DNA of 64,000 nucleotides from Provencibacterium sp. (GTDB lineage Bacteria > Bacillota > Clostridia > Oscillospirales > Ruminococcaceae): assembly GCA_022792175.1 (NCBI GenBank), contig JAAWAN010000024.1:27383-91382 (forward strand). The letters run 5' to 3'. The position numbers and the translations under genes are program-made. The notes beneath the pieces are model-generated. The model worked only from the letters and a program-made list of their open reading frames with translations, had not been told where the DNA came from and ran no database searches. Shown one piece after another: positions 50,176-58,781 of the stretch. Positions within the stretch are counted from its first letter, which is position 1. Every line of letters begins with the position of its first letter.

Positions 50176-53100
50176 ATGTATATTGCGGATCTGCACATTC
50201 ATTCCAAATATTCCCGGGCGACCAGCCGGGACTGCGTGCCGGAGATGCTCGAATTCTGGGCGCGCCGCAAGGGGATCGGCCTTATCGGGACGGGGGATTT
50301 CACCCACCCTGCCTGGCGCGCCGAGCTGCAGGAAAAGCTTGTTCCCGCCGAGGAGGGGCTCCTGCGCCTGCGGGAGGAGCTGCGCCTGCCCGGGGAGGGC
50401 GCAGCGGAGAATGCCTCCTCCCGCTTTGTGGTGAGCGGGGAGATAAGCTCTATCTATAAGCAGGATGGGCGGGTGCGCAAGGTGCATAACCTCATTCTGC
50501 TGCCGGGGCTTTCGCAGGCCGAAACCCTTTCCAGAAAGCTGGAGGCCATCGGCAACCTGCATTCGGACGGGCGGCCCATTCTCGGCCTTTCCAGCCGCGA
50601 TCTGTGCGAAATCACCTTTGAGTGCTGCCCGCAGGCCATCTTCATCCCCGCCCATATCTGGACGCCGCACTTCTCCCTGTTCGGCGCCTTCTCCGGCTTT
50701 GATACCATTGAGGAGTGCTTCGGGGATATGACCCCGCAGATTTTCGCTCTGGAAACCGGTCTCTCCTCCGACCCGCCGATGAACTGGCGGCTGAGTGCCC
50801 TGGACCGCTATGCCCTCGTCTCCAATTCGGATGCGCACTCGCCCGCCCGCCTGGGCCGGGAGGCCAACCTGATAGAGGCAGAGCTCTCCTATCCTGCGCT
50901 GGCCGAAGCGCTGCGGGGCCGGCATGCCCCCGGACTTGCGGGCACCATCGAATTTTATCCCGAAGAGGGGAAATACCATTTTGACGGGCACCGTCCCTGC
51001 AAAGTCTGCCTCTCCCCGCAGCAGTTTACGGCGGATGGGCGCTGCCCTGTCTGCGGAAGAAAGCTCACTGTCGGCGTGCTGCACCGGGTGGAGCAGCTCT
51101 CCGACCGGCAGGAAAATTACCGTCCGGAAAACCCTGTCCCTTTTGAAAGTCTGGTTCCGCTTGAGGAGGTGCTCTGCGCCTGCCTCGGCTGCGCACCGGG
51201 CAGCGTCCGCGCCGCGAGAGCCTGCCAAACGCTTATCAGGGAGCTCGGCCCGGAGTTCACCGTTTTGCGGGAAAGCCCGCTCGAAGAGGTCTCCCGGCTG
51301 GCCGGCCCCATCGCCGCCGAAGGGGTGCGGCGCATGCGCGCAGGGGAGCTCATTCTGCGCCCCGGCTATGACGGGGAATATGGCCGCATCGAGCTCTTCT
51401 CCGCAGAGGAGCTGGCCGACTTTTCCGGGCAGACCAGCCTTTTCGGCCCCGCAAAAAAATTAGAAAAGGCTGCGGACCCACAGAAACGCGCAGGCGTCGG
51501 CCGGCTGCCGAAGCTCTCGGAGAAGCCGGCCCCTCCGGCCAAAAAGCCGAAAAAGCGTAGCGCCGATCCCCTGCAGGGGCTAAACGAGCAGCAGCGCGCC
51601 GCTGCCGCCGCAACCGAGCGGGCAGCCGCTGTTATTGCCGGCCCCGGCACTGGAAAAACCCGCACGCTGATTGCCCACCTGTGCTGTCTCGTTTCGGAGC
51701 ACGGCATACCCCCGCAGGAGATTACCGCCGTCACCTTCACCAACCGCGCTGCTGCCGAGCTGCGCGGGCGGCTGGGGGAGGCGCTCGGGCGCCGCGGGGC
51801 GGGCAGGGTGCAGGTAGGCACCTTTCATGCGCTCTGCCTGCATCTTCTGCGCGGGCAGGAAAAAGAGGTTTCGGTCATTGGCGAGAGCGAGGCGCAGGCG
51901 CTGGCTGCCGGGGTGCTCTCCGAGTGCTCCTTAAGGCTGCGCCCGGGCCGCTTTCTGGAGACCCTTTCCCAGGTAAAAAACGGCATTCTGGAGGAAGAGA
52001 AGCTGGAAAAGCCGCTCGCTGCCGCCCTTTCGCGCTACCGGCAGCTGCTGGAGCAGTATGGCGCGCTGGATTATGATGATCTGCTGCTGCGCGTTCTTTG
52101 GCAGTTCGAGTCCGGGCAGGCGGACCCGGCGCTACAGGCCTCCTTTCACTATCTGCTGGTCGATGAATTTCAGGATATTAACCCCCTGCAATACCGGCTG
52201 ATTCAGGCTCTTGGAAAAAACGGGAAGCAGATTTTCGTGATCGGCGACCCGGACCAGGCCATCTATGGCTTTCGCGGTTCGGACGCGCACTGCTTTGAGC
52301 GCTTTGCCGCCGACTTCCCTGATGCCCGGCAGGTACGGCTGACAGAAAACTACCGCTCTTCTCCCGCTATTCTCCGCTGCGCGCTGCCGGCCATTCTCCC
52401 GAATGGGGGAGAGGCGCGTGTGCTGCACGCCAACTGTCCGGAAGGGGCCCCCGTATCCCTTTTGCAGGCGAAGGATGAAATGGGGGAGGCGATTGCCATC
52501 GCCAAAGAGATCAGCCGGCTGGTGGGCGGCGTGGATATGCTGCAGACCGACCGGCAGGAGCCGGGTATGCGCCAGAGCGGGGGCAGCCTCCGGGGATTCT
52601 CGGAAATCGCCGTTCTCTACCGCACCCACCGGCAGGCGCAGGCGCTGGAAACTGCCCTCGCACATGAGGGCATCCCCTATGTGGCGGTGGGCCGCGACCG
52701 GCTGCTGCAGGAAAAATCCGTTCAGGGAATACTCGGCTTTCTCCGCCTGATGCTGCAGAAGGAGGATAAGCTGTCGCTGCAGTCCGCCCTGCGGCTGCTT
52801 TTCGATTGCCCGGCAGCGCTTTCCGAGGCTTTCGGCAGCTGGTGGAGCGCCAGCGGACCCGAAGCGCCGCTGGCGCCGGGGCTTGCAGAGAAAGTGGAGT
52901 TAACGCGTTTTCTCGCGCTGTATACCGCCTATCTCCCGCGCAGCGGGGAACCGCCGCTGAAGCTTTTGGAGGCTCTCTCTGCCGACTGCGGGCTTTCTGA
53001 CCGGCTGCCTGTTCTGCGGCTGATGAATATGGCGGTGCTGCACCAGACGCTGCCGGAGTTTTTAGATACCCTGTGCCTGGGCGCTGAAGGGGATGTGGCG

Positions 53101-53418
53101 CGCAGCGGGGGACGCACCTATTCTTCAGATGCCGTCTCTTTGCTGACGCTGCATGCGGCAAAGGGGCTCGAATACCCGGTCGTTTTCCTCTGCGGGTTAA
53201 AAAAGGGGATACTGCCGCTCTCCCAGCCGGGACGGCACGCCGATATACCGGAGGAACGCCGGCTCTTCTATGTGGGGCTGACGCGCGCGAAGCAGGAGCT
53301 TTTTCTCTCCTATGCGGGGGAATCCTCCGAATTTCTCCTCAGCCTGCCAAAGGAGGAACTGCGCTGCGAAAATTCCGGCCCTGCCCTCGAAACCGGAAAA
53401 CAGCTCAGCCTCTTTTAA
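50176..53418 (+). CDS. Endonuclease Q-like nuclease fused to UvrD/PcrA-type helicase
   Basis: A 1080-residue fusion. Residues about 1-400 are an endonuclease Q-type (TIGR00375) protein: PHP-like DLHIHSKYS, GTGDFTHP, SNSDAHSP, a zinc ribbon at Cys275/278/290/293, and a helix-hairpin-like C-terminal part. Residues about 470-1080 are an SF1A helicase: AGPGTGKT (488-495), LVDEFQDINPLQ, GDPDQAIYGFRGSD, LTLHAAKGLEYPVVF and FYVGLTRAKQ. EndoQ cuts DNA 5' of deaminated bases. Two sequences resemble the bacterial sliding-clamp motif QL(S/D)LF: QTSLF at 419-423 and QLSLF as the last five residues. The protein likely cuts at deaminated bases and unwinds the strand, held by the clamp. AAAGGG precedes the ATG. 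Confidence 0.9.
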   Translation: MYIADLHIHSKYSRATSRDCVPEMLEFWARRKGIGLIGTGDFTHPAWRAELQEKLVPAEEGLLRLREELRLPGEGAAENASSRFVVSGEISSIYKQDGRVRKVHNLILLPGLSQAETLSRKLEAIGNLHSDGRPILGLSSRDLCEITFECCPQAIFIPAHIWTPHFSLFGAFSGFDTIEECFGDMTPQIFALETGLSSDPPMNWRLSALDRYALVSNSDAHSPARLGREANLIEAELSYPALAEALRGRHAPGLAGTIEFYPEEGKYHFDGHRPCKVCLSPQQFTADGRCPVCGRKLTVGVLHRVEQLSDRQENYRPENPVPFESLVPLEEVLCACLGCAPGSVRAARACQTLIRELGPEFTVLRESPLEEVSRLAGPIAAEGVRRMRAGELILRPGYDGEYGRIELFSAEELADFSGQTSLFGPAKKLEKAADPQKRAGVGRLPKLSEKPAPPAKKPKKRSADPLQGLNEQQRAAAAATERAAAVIAGPGTGKTRTLIAHLCCLVSEHGIPPQEITAVTFTNRAAAELRGRLGEALGRRGAGRVQVGTFHALCLHLLRGQEKEVSVIGESEAQALAAGVLSECSLRLRPGRFLETLSQVKNGILEEEKLEKPLAAALSRYRQLLEQYGALDYDDLLLRVLWQFESGQADPALQASFHYLLVDEFQDINPLQYRLIQALGKNGKQIFVIGDPDQAIYGFRGSDAHCFERFAADFPDARQVRLTENYRSSPAILRCALPAILPNGGEARVLHANCPEGAPVSLLQAKDEMGEAIAIAKEISRLVGGVDMLQTDRQEPGMRQSGGSLRGFSEIAVLYRTHRQAQALETALAHEGIPYVAVGRDRLLQEKSVQGILGFLRLMLQKEDKLSLQSALRLLFDCPAALSEAFGSWWSASGPEAPLAPGLAEKVELTRFLALYTAYLPRSGEPPLKLLEALSADCGLSDRLPVLRLMNMAVLHQTLPEFLDTLCLGAEGDVARSGGRTYSSDAVSLLTLHAAKGLEYPVVFLCGLKKGILPLSQPGRHADIPEERRLFYVGLTRAKQELFLSYAGESSEFLLSLPKEELRCENSGPALETGKQLSLF

Positions 53419-53530
53419 AAAATCAAAAGATATTTTGCAGAAGAGGGCTGCCGGCTTTATCCCCGGCCCACAGGAAAAGGCCGGCTACAAAATTTTTATT
53501 CCGGCCTGCAGAAGGCTACGCTGCAAATAA

Positions 53531-53664
53531 TTTTCCGGTTTGCAGAAACCGGAAAAAACGGCAGTTTCGCGCTGAGAAGCGCGAAATTCAGGGCTGGCTC
53601 TTGCCCTGAAAAAGTTTTTTCGCAAAGGCGCGCTGCAAAACCTTCGTTTTGCAGCGCGCCCTTT
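53531..53664. repeat. Hairpin-module repeat, copy 5 (terminator of the fusion gene)
   Basis: Cleanest copy. A: TTTTCCGGTTT/AAACCGGAAAA (11 bp, 53531-53556); B: TTTCGCGCT/AGCGCGAAA (53565-53586); C: TTCAGGGC/GCCCTGAA (53587-53610); D: 18 bp with one bulge (53624-53664), followed by TTGC. Module C has changed on both arms compared with copies 2 and 6 but stays complementary. It sits in the 337-bp gap 53419-53755, which otherwise holds no gene; a partial extra A-like unit is at 53500-53530. Confidence 0.75.
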
Positions 53665-53755
53665 TTGCATATAATAATAGAGCATAGGGCTTTCGGCCGG
53701 CACCGCCGGTATCAAAGTCTAGGTTTATGAAAAAAATCAGGAAGGAGGCCCTCTC

Positions 53756-53950
53756 ATGAAGCTGACTGTCTATACCCAGCCGGGGCCCCATGTTTCTCCC
53801 TCTCCTCTCCCTTTGCCGGGGCCGGTTTATCCCGGCTATCCGGTACCGGGCCCGGTCTGGCCGGGCTGGCCGAACCGGGCTGATCAGCTGCCCGACCATA
53901 TCCGGCCGCGGGAGCGGCATCTGCAGCCGCCCTGGCCGATTGAAGACTGA
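53756..53950 (+). CDS. Proline-rich small protein
   Basis: A 64-residue protein with about 20 prolines in the pattern PGPxxP, six tryptophans/tyrosines spaced through it (VYPGYP, VWPGWP) and a charged, His/Arg-containing end. No membrane helix. AAGGAGG lies 7 bases before the ATG, a near-perfect ribosome site that strongly supports translation. Low-complexity proteins of this sort occur in spore coats and cell surfaces, but nothing here proves that. No family recognised. Confidence 0.6.
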   Translation: MKLTVYTQPGPHVSPSPLPLPGPVYPGYPVPGPVWPGWPNRADQLPDHIRPRERHLQPPWPIED

Positions 53951-53987
53951 GCGAATATTCACCAGATTCCAGTAAGAGGCATAAGAT

Positions 53988-54109
53988 AGCATGCGGGGCA
54001 TTTCCCCGCAGCCGGAAGGATGTGGGGCCGCATCGCGGCCCGGATATCGGATGTTTAATCTTTGCCGCCCGCAGGGCGGCACTACTTATCCGCTGCGTCC
54101 CCGCATGCT
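53988..54109. other. Structured intergenic region with nested hairpins
   Basis: Outer inverted repeat AGCATGCGGGG (53988-53998) with CCCCGCATGCT (54099-54109). Inside are GCGGGG/CCCCGC (53993-54008), GGGCCGC/GCGGCCC (54025-54041) and GCCGCCC/GGGCGGC (54064-54080). The outer and first inner stem compete for the same arm. It could be a small RNA or a regulatory 3' end. Confidence 0.45.
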
Positions 54110-54130
54110 CTCCCCCTCCGGTTTTTCTGC

Positions 54131-54180
54131 AAAGCCCATACTGTCCCGGCCCTGCGCGGGTCCCCGGCGGTATGGGCTTT
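54131..54180 (+). terminator. Terminator after the proline-rich gene
   Basis: AAAGCCCATAC, long GC loop, GTATGGGCTTT, then GCCTTTTC. Oriented for plus-strand transcripts. Confidence 0.6.
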
Positions 54181-54186
54181 GCCTTT

Positions 54187-56574
54187 TCAGAGAGAAGCCT
54201 CTTTCAAAATGCGCAGCAGCAGCTGCGCCATCCCGACCCGGTAGCCGCTTTCGGCATAGACCGCCTTTCCCTGCCTGTTGCAGACGAGGCAGAGCGGAGG
54301 CCGCTCCGGATCGCAGCCGAGCAGCCGGGCAAGCTGCTCCAAATCATATTCCCAGTCATCGAAGAGAACCTCCGCCTGCGGATGCACATCAAGATATCCG
54401 CCGACGGCCGGATGGCGCAGGCTCCTTTCCCCCCGCAGAAAAAGAACGACCCGGCCCTGCGGCCGCCCTGCCGCCGCCAGCTCATGCAGCAGGTGTTCGG
54501 TGGGCTCCGCCCCCTCCTCCAGCCAGAGCAACAGCGAGGGAGAGCCCGCCGCAGGCTGCAGGCTGTCGGCCCCTTTCAGGCTTCTGGCCGCAACCGGCGG
54601 CAGTTTTCGGCAGTAAAGCTGCTCCCGCAGCGGGCAGCTCTGCAAAAAAAGCGGCACCTCTTTTCTTTCCCCTTCCTGCAGCACACCCTCCCAGCGGGCG
54701 GCCAGCTGGTCGCCCGAGGGCAGGCGAAGGCTGCTGAGCAGCCGGTAGCGCCCGGCGGGAAGAGAAAGGCGGCAGCGCCCCTTCTCCCAGCGCTCCTGCA
54801 AATACAGATTCTGCCAGCCCTCCTGTACCTGGCGGGCAAGCGACCAGTCGCGCCCATAGGCCGGAGAAATACCCTGCGGGGAAATCAGCGCCAGCTCTGC
54901 ACAGACTTCAGGATAAAGCGGCTGAAAGGCCCCTTCCTGCCAAACCTCCGGGGCACCGTCCAGCCTTCGCAGCCGAGCGGGGATGCCGTGGGCGCGGTAG
55001 AGCGCCACCGCCAGAATGTCCCGGCTGTGCCGGTCGCAGCGTCCCGCCAAAAAAGCGCAGTCCGGCGGCCAGCAGAGGGAAAAATAATTTTTCCCGGAAA
55101 GAGCGGTATCCGCCGCCAGAGGGGCGGCCGCAAGCGGCGCCCGCCAGGCCCGCAGCGGCTCCCGGTCAATGCGGGGCGAGAGGAGATACCGCGAAAAAAT
55201 CTCCTCGGGATACCACTCTGCAAAGGGGAGCGCCCCCTGCAGGTGCTCCTCCAGAATATCGGCCGCCGCATCCCGCAGGTCCTTAACCGGCAGCGCGCGC
55301 AGCAACTTCTCCCGCCAGGGGGAGGCATCCCGGCTGAGGAAGCGGAAAATCTCTTCAAAGTTGCCGCGCGCCTCCCGCAGCAGGTCCTCCGCTTGCGGAT
55401 ATTCCCTTGCCCGGACCGGGTCAAAAAGCGCTTCCAGCTTTTTCTGCCGGCACCGCTCTCCCTGGCGCTGCTCCTGCCGGCGCCGCTCCTTTTCCTCGCT
55501 GCCGAGCGGCTCAGGCAGCGGTCCGGGGGCCGGCGCGCGAAAAGAGAAGGGAATCCATTCGCTGTTTTTCTGTGCACTCTGGGGCTGCAGCTCGAGTAAA
55601 AGCTCCCTTTCCTCCAGCGGCAGCAGTCCTTCGGCAAACCCGCCCTCTCCCTGCGCTGCGACCCACAGGTCTCCTCTGCCCAGCAGTATGCGGGCGCCCC
55701 CGTCCTCCCCGGTGCTCAGGCGGGCGATGGGATGAAAGGCTGCCTCGTTTAAAAGGCAGAGGGTCAGCTGCGCGCCTGAAACAGGCTCTCCCGCCCGCAT
55801 CACCCGGAAAACGCGCGGGATGGCGGCAGCATAGCGGGCGGTCTGATTATACCAGTAAACGCCGTCCGTGCAGGCGGTATCCCGGATAAGCTCCCCATGC
55901 AGCGGATGGCTGCCGGGGGAAAACAGCCGGGAGTGCACCAGAACGGCCCGCCCGGCTGCCGCATTAAACCAGCCGCGGTCGAGCACCGGCTCTGGCTCGC
56001 AGGCGCCCAGAAACCGCCAGCGTCCGCCGCAGAGCGCCTCCACCCAGGCGTGGTTATCATCGCAGTGGGCCCAGCGGGGAGCATAGACCTGCCGGGCGGC
56101 GATGCCGACGCTGCGCAGCGCAGCCGCCAGAAAGGCGGACTCCTCCCCGCAGCGCCCGCTTCCGCAGCGAAAAACGGTCAGCGGGGAGGCAGTGCGCGCA
56201 TCCTGCATCTGGTAGGAGGCCTGTTCATGGCACCAGCGGTTGACGGCGAGCACCGCCGCCTCCTCTCCCAGTCCCTCTACGCGCGGCCAGAGCTCCCGGT
56301 AAAAGAGCTCCCGGTGAGGCGAGAGGTCCTCATCGTTGATGCGGGGGAAAAGCACATAATGGAAAAACAGCTCCTCATCGAGCGCGCGGCACCAGGCGGC
56401 CTTCTCCCGTAGCCTGAAAGCATGGGTAAAAAAATCATTAAAAAGTGAAAAGGGGTAGCTGTCCAGATCGCTTATAGAGAGCGCATGGTAAAGAAATTCC
56501 ATCGCCCTTTTGCGTTCGCCGCAAAGCGAAGAAATCGCATGGAGAAATTCGGTTTCCGTTTGTGTGTGCTGCAT
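54187..56574 (-). CDS. Transglutaminase-like protein with degenerate second copy and thioredoxin-like end
   Basis: A 795-residue cytoplasmic protein (no signal peptide). Region 115-200 is a transglutaminase core: GSGRCGEESAFLAAALRSVG (Cys142), DDNHAWVEA (His175) and FLGACEPEPVLD, where an acidic residue stands in the third catalytic place. A carboxypeptidase-regulatory-like beta region follows (about 250-330). Residues about 480-570 look like a second, degenerate core (GRCDRHSRDILAVALYRAHGIPARL) without the His motif. The last 110 residues resemble a thioredoxin fold with no CxxC. Such proteins are peptidases or scaffold proteins; function unproven. A GAGGCA-type ribosome site precedes the ATG. 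Confidence 0.75.
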   Translation of the reverse strand: MQHTQTETEFLHAISSLCGERKRAMEFLYHALSISDLDSYPFSLFNDFFTHAFRLREKAAWCRALDEELFFHYVLFPRINDEDLSPHRELFYRELWPRVEGLGEEAAVLAVNRWCHEQASYQMQDARTASPLTVFRCGSGRCGEESAFLAAALRSVGIAARQVYAPRWAHCDDNHAWVEALCGGRWRFLGACEPEPVLDRGWFNAAAGRAVLVHSRLFSPGSHPLHGELIRDTACTDGVYWYNQTARYAAAIPRVFRVMRAGEPVSGAQLTLCLLNEAAFHPIARLSTGEDGGARILLGRGDLWVAAQGEGGFAEGLLPLEERELLLELQPQSAQKNSEWIPFSFRAPAPGPLPEPLGSEEKERRRQEQRQGERCRQKKLEALFDPVRAREYPQAEDLLREARGNFEEIFRFLSRDASPWREKLLRALPVKDLRDAAADILEEHLQGALPFAEWYPEEIFSRYLLSPRIDREPLRAWRAPLAAAPLAADTALSGKNYFSLCWPPDCAFLAGRCDRHSRDILAVALYRAHGIPARLRRLDGAPEVWQEGAFQPLYPEVCAELALISPQGISPAYGRDWSLARQVQEGWQNLYLQERWEKGRCRLSLPAGRYRLLSSLRLPSGDQLAARWEGVLQEGERKEVPLFLQSCPLREQLYCRKLPPVAARSLKGADSLQPAAGSPSLLLWLEEGAEPTEHLLHELAAAGRPQGRVVLFLRGERSLRHPAVGGYLDVHPQAEVLFDDWEYDLEQLARLLGCDPERPPLCLVCNRQGKAVYAESGYRVGMAQLLLRILKEASL

Positions 56575-56649
56575 GAGGCAGGCCTCCTTTTCAGACTGAA
56601 AAATTTCCGCTTTCCTGTTTTCTGTGCAAAAAAGCGGCTGACTTAAGCA

Positions 56650-56670
56650 GCCCGCCGCGGCGGGCTTTTT
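56650..56670. terminator. Short GC hairpin between tfoX-C and the transglutaminase gene
   Basis: GCCCGCC/GGCGGGC followed by TTTTT on the plus strand. On the minus strand, the direction of the neighbouring genes, the T-run is poor, so its role is unclear. Confidence 0.4.
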
Positions 56671-56710
56671 GCGCAGCGGCTGCTTTTCAGGGAACAGGGC
56701 CGGCCGCCTT

Positions 56711-56959
56711 TTACAGCTCTTTAAAATAGGCTTTCAGCTCTGATTTGCAGGCAGCATCCAGCTCTTTTATCGAAACGCCGCGGATGGCGGCCTCCAGATA
56801 ATAGAGAATAACGGCGCAGGTATTGGGATACTGCGCTTTCAGGCGAAAGAGCGCCTGCCTGCTTCCCATTTCTGTCAGCTGCTCGGCCGAATGGATGCCG
56901 ACCGAATGCAGCTTTTTTTCCATTGTTTTTCCAAATCCCAGCGAAGAAAGCTCCGCCAT
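56711..56959 (-). CDS. TfoX/Sxy C-terminal domain protein
   Basis: An 82-residue protein equal to the TfoX C-terminal domain: LGFGKTMEKKLHSVGIHSAEQLTEMGSRQALFRL, a helix-hairpin-helix-like fold. The N-terminal TfoX domain that controls competence in Gammaproteobacteria is missing, so a competence role should not be assumed. GGGAG and GAGG both lie before the ATG. No partner gene in view. Confidence 0.85.
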   Translation of the reverse strand: MAELSSLGFGKTMEKKLHSVGIHSAEQLTEMGSRQALFRLKAQYPNTCAVILYYLEAAIRGVSIKELDAACKSELKAYFKEL

Positions 56960-57049
56960 CCTCTTTTTTCTCCCTTCTCTTATGGCCGACGCAGCTGAAA
57001 AGCGTATTTACGGTTCCTGTAAAGGCAAGCGCACCGGGCGCTGCGGCGG

Positions 57050-57078
57050 TTGAAAAAATCACAATATTCTGCTATGCT
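57050..57078 (+). promoter_or_regulatory. Promoter of the lipoprotein gene
   Basis: TTGAAA, 17 bases, TATGCT, 29 bases before the TTG start. Confidence 0.6.
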
Positions 57079-57107
57079 GGGAAAAACGCAAAAAGTAGGG
57101 ATTTACC

Positions 57108-57995
57108 TTGAAAACAAATCGCACGCTTATCCTTGCGGCCTGCATTCTTCTGATGGCGGGCTGCTCTGCGCGCACAGAGGGCGGCTCCTCCTTTTCCGCC
57201 AGTCCCCCGGCTGCTTCGTCCGATGGGCCGGAGACTTCCGGCACATCGGAGCAGAGCCTGCCAGCAGAGCAGTCCATCCGGCTACCGGAGCGCTCTCCTT
57301 TGGAGCAGGCCGTTCTGTCGGCCGTTTTAGAGGAAAATCGGGGAAAATATCTGCCCGGGGAATTTCAGGGCGCGGGCTGCCAAATGGTTGAGACCTTTCC
57401 GGAGGGGGAAGAGCTTCGCGTATACGCCTGGACAGAATATATTGAATATGCCTTTCAGGATGGGCAGTTTGTTAATATCAGCGGAACGCGCGCCAAGGCA
57501 TTTCTGCGCTTTGAGGTGCAGGAGGAGCGCTATACGCTTAAAGAATATCTGGTACTTGACCCCACCTCCGGCCTGACGGATGAGCAGCTGGAAAAGCTCA
57601 TCGCCCCTATCAAGGAAACCGGAAAGGACTACCTCTATACCGAGGAAGACCTCGCGGCGCTGAGGCAGCAGGTAGATGACAGCGCCAGACGGTATCTGCA
57701 GTCGATCGGGCGGGAGGCTGCCGTGTGCGAAAGAAGCGGGCACGAGGAAAACTCGCTCTTTTCGCTGGGCGTAAACGAAGAGGTTTACTATCAGATTACA
57801 GAGAACGAGGCGGCAAAGGCTTATCCCGATTGGACCGGAAGCTGCGAAACGGTGGAGGACGGGGTCCGGTATGTCTATACAACCCGCTACGACCAAAACA
57901 CGCGGACCATCCGGTATGAGAAAACGCGGTATGATACCGGCGAAGCGACCGAAGCGCTGGCCTTTGACGCGGTGACGGGAAAGCCCCTGCCTTAA
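57108..57995 (+). CDS. Lipoprotein of unknown function
   Basis: A 295-residue protein with a lipoprotein signal peptide: basic start, hydrophobic stretch and lipobox LMAGC (Cys19). A Ser/Pro/Glu-rich linker (about 20-65) follows, then a mixed alpha/beta body with no recognised domain; it contains a repeated KEYLVLDPTSGLTDEQL and YTTRYDQNTRTIRYEKTRY pattern suggestive of beta hairpins. Start is a TTG (57108) with GTAGGG upstream. It should be anchored outside the membrane. cutC follows 27 bp downstream. Confidence 0.8.
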   Translation: MKTNRTLILAACILLMAGCSARTEGGSSFSASPPAASSDGPETSGTSEQSLPAEQSIRLPERSPLEQAVLSAVLEENRGKYLPGEFQGAGCQMVETFPEGEELRVYAWTEYIEYAFQDGQFVNISGTRAKAFLRFEVQEERYTLKEYLVLDPTSGLTDEQLEKLIAPIKETGKDYLYTEEDLAALRQQVDDSARRYLQSIGREAAVCERSGHEENSLFSLGVNEEVYYQITENEAAKAYPDWTGSCETVEDGVRYVYTTRYDQNTRTIRYEKTRYDTGEATEALAFDAVTGKPLP

Positions 57996-58022
57996 AAGAT
58001 GAGGCCGAAAGGAGAGAACAGA

Positions 58023-58781
58023 ATGAAAAACTATCTGCTGGAAATCTGCTGCGGCTCGGCGGCGGATGCGGCAGAAGCGGCGGCGGCCGGGGCAAACCGG
58101 GTAGAGCTTTGCTCGGCGCTGCCGCTCGGCGGGCTCACCCCCTCTCTGGGGACGCTCAAAATCGCGAAAGAGCAGGGCATCCCGGTGATGGCGCTGCTGC
58201 GCCCGCGCGAGGGCGGCTTCTGCTACAGTAAAACAGAATTTGAAACGATGCTGCGCGATGCCGAAAGCCTTCTCGCACACGGGGCAGACGGGCTGGTCTT
58301 CGGCATTCTGCACGCCGACGGGACGGTGGATGAAGAGCGCTGCCAGAAGCTATGCCAAATAGCCGGAAAAAAAGAGAAGGTCTTTCACCGGGCGGTCGAT
58401 GTTGTCCCCGACTGGCGAAGGGCGCTCGAGAGCCTCATCCGCCTCGGGGTTACGCGGGTGCTCACCAGCGGCCAGTGCCCGAGCGCGCCCGAGGGGGCAA
58501 AGACCATCCGCGCCATGCGGGAATATGCCGCGGGAAGGCTGCAGATTCTGCCCGGCGGCGGCATTAAAACCCACAATGCGGCAGAGCTGCTGCGAAAAAC
58601 CGGCTGCAGCCAGCTGCATGCCTCGCTCAAAAGCCCCCATCACGACCCCTCCTCCGACGGCAATCCGCTCATTCATTTTAACGGCGTGCCGCCAAAGGAA
58701 GGGGACTATTCGCTCGCCGACCGCGCGCAGATTGCTGCGCTTCGCGCGCTGCTCGAGAGCGAGGAGCGCGCCTCGCTTTAA
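58023..58781 (+). CDS. cutC: CutC family protein
   Basis: A 252-residue TIM-barrel protein of the CutC family: LEICCGSAADAAEAAAAGANRVELCSALPLGGLTPS, then MALLRPREGGFCYS, FHRAVDV and LTSGQCPSAPEG. It was named for copper tolerance in E. coli but its biochemical role is not established. Start 58023 has GAAAGGAG 8 bases upstream; the frame eight codons longer is not needed. It overlaps the end of the convergent GH42 gene by 4 bp. Confidence 0.93.
   Translation: MKNYLLEICCGSAADAAEAAAAGANRVELCSALPLGGLTPSLGTLKIAKEQGIPVMALLRPREGGFCYSKTEFETMLRDAESLLAHGADGLVFGILHADGTVDEERCQKLCQIAGKKEKVFHRAVDVVPDWRRALESLIRLGVTRVLTSGQCPSAPEGAKTIRAMREYAAGRLQILPGGGIKTHNAAELLRKTGCSQLHASLKSPHHDPSSDGNPLIHFNGVPPKEGDYSLADRAQIAALRALLESEERASL

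Noticed and set aside
56711..56959. TfoX-C protein as evidence of natural competence
   Set aside because: Only the C-terminal domain is present, and no competence gene is near; stand-alone copies occur widely.
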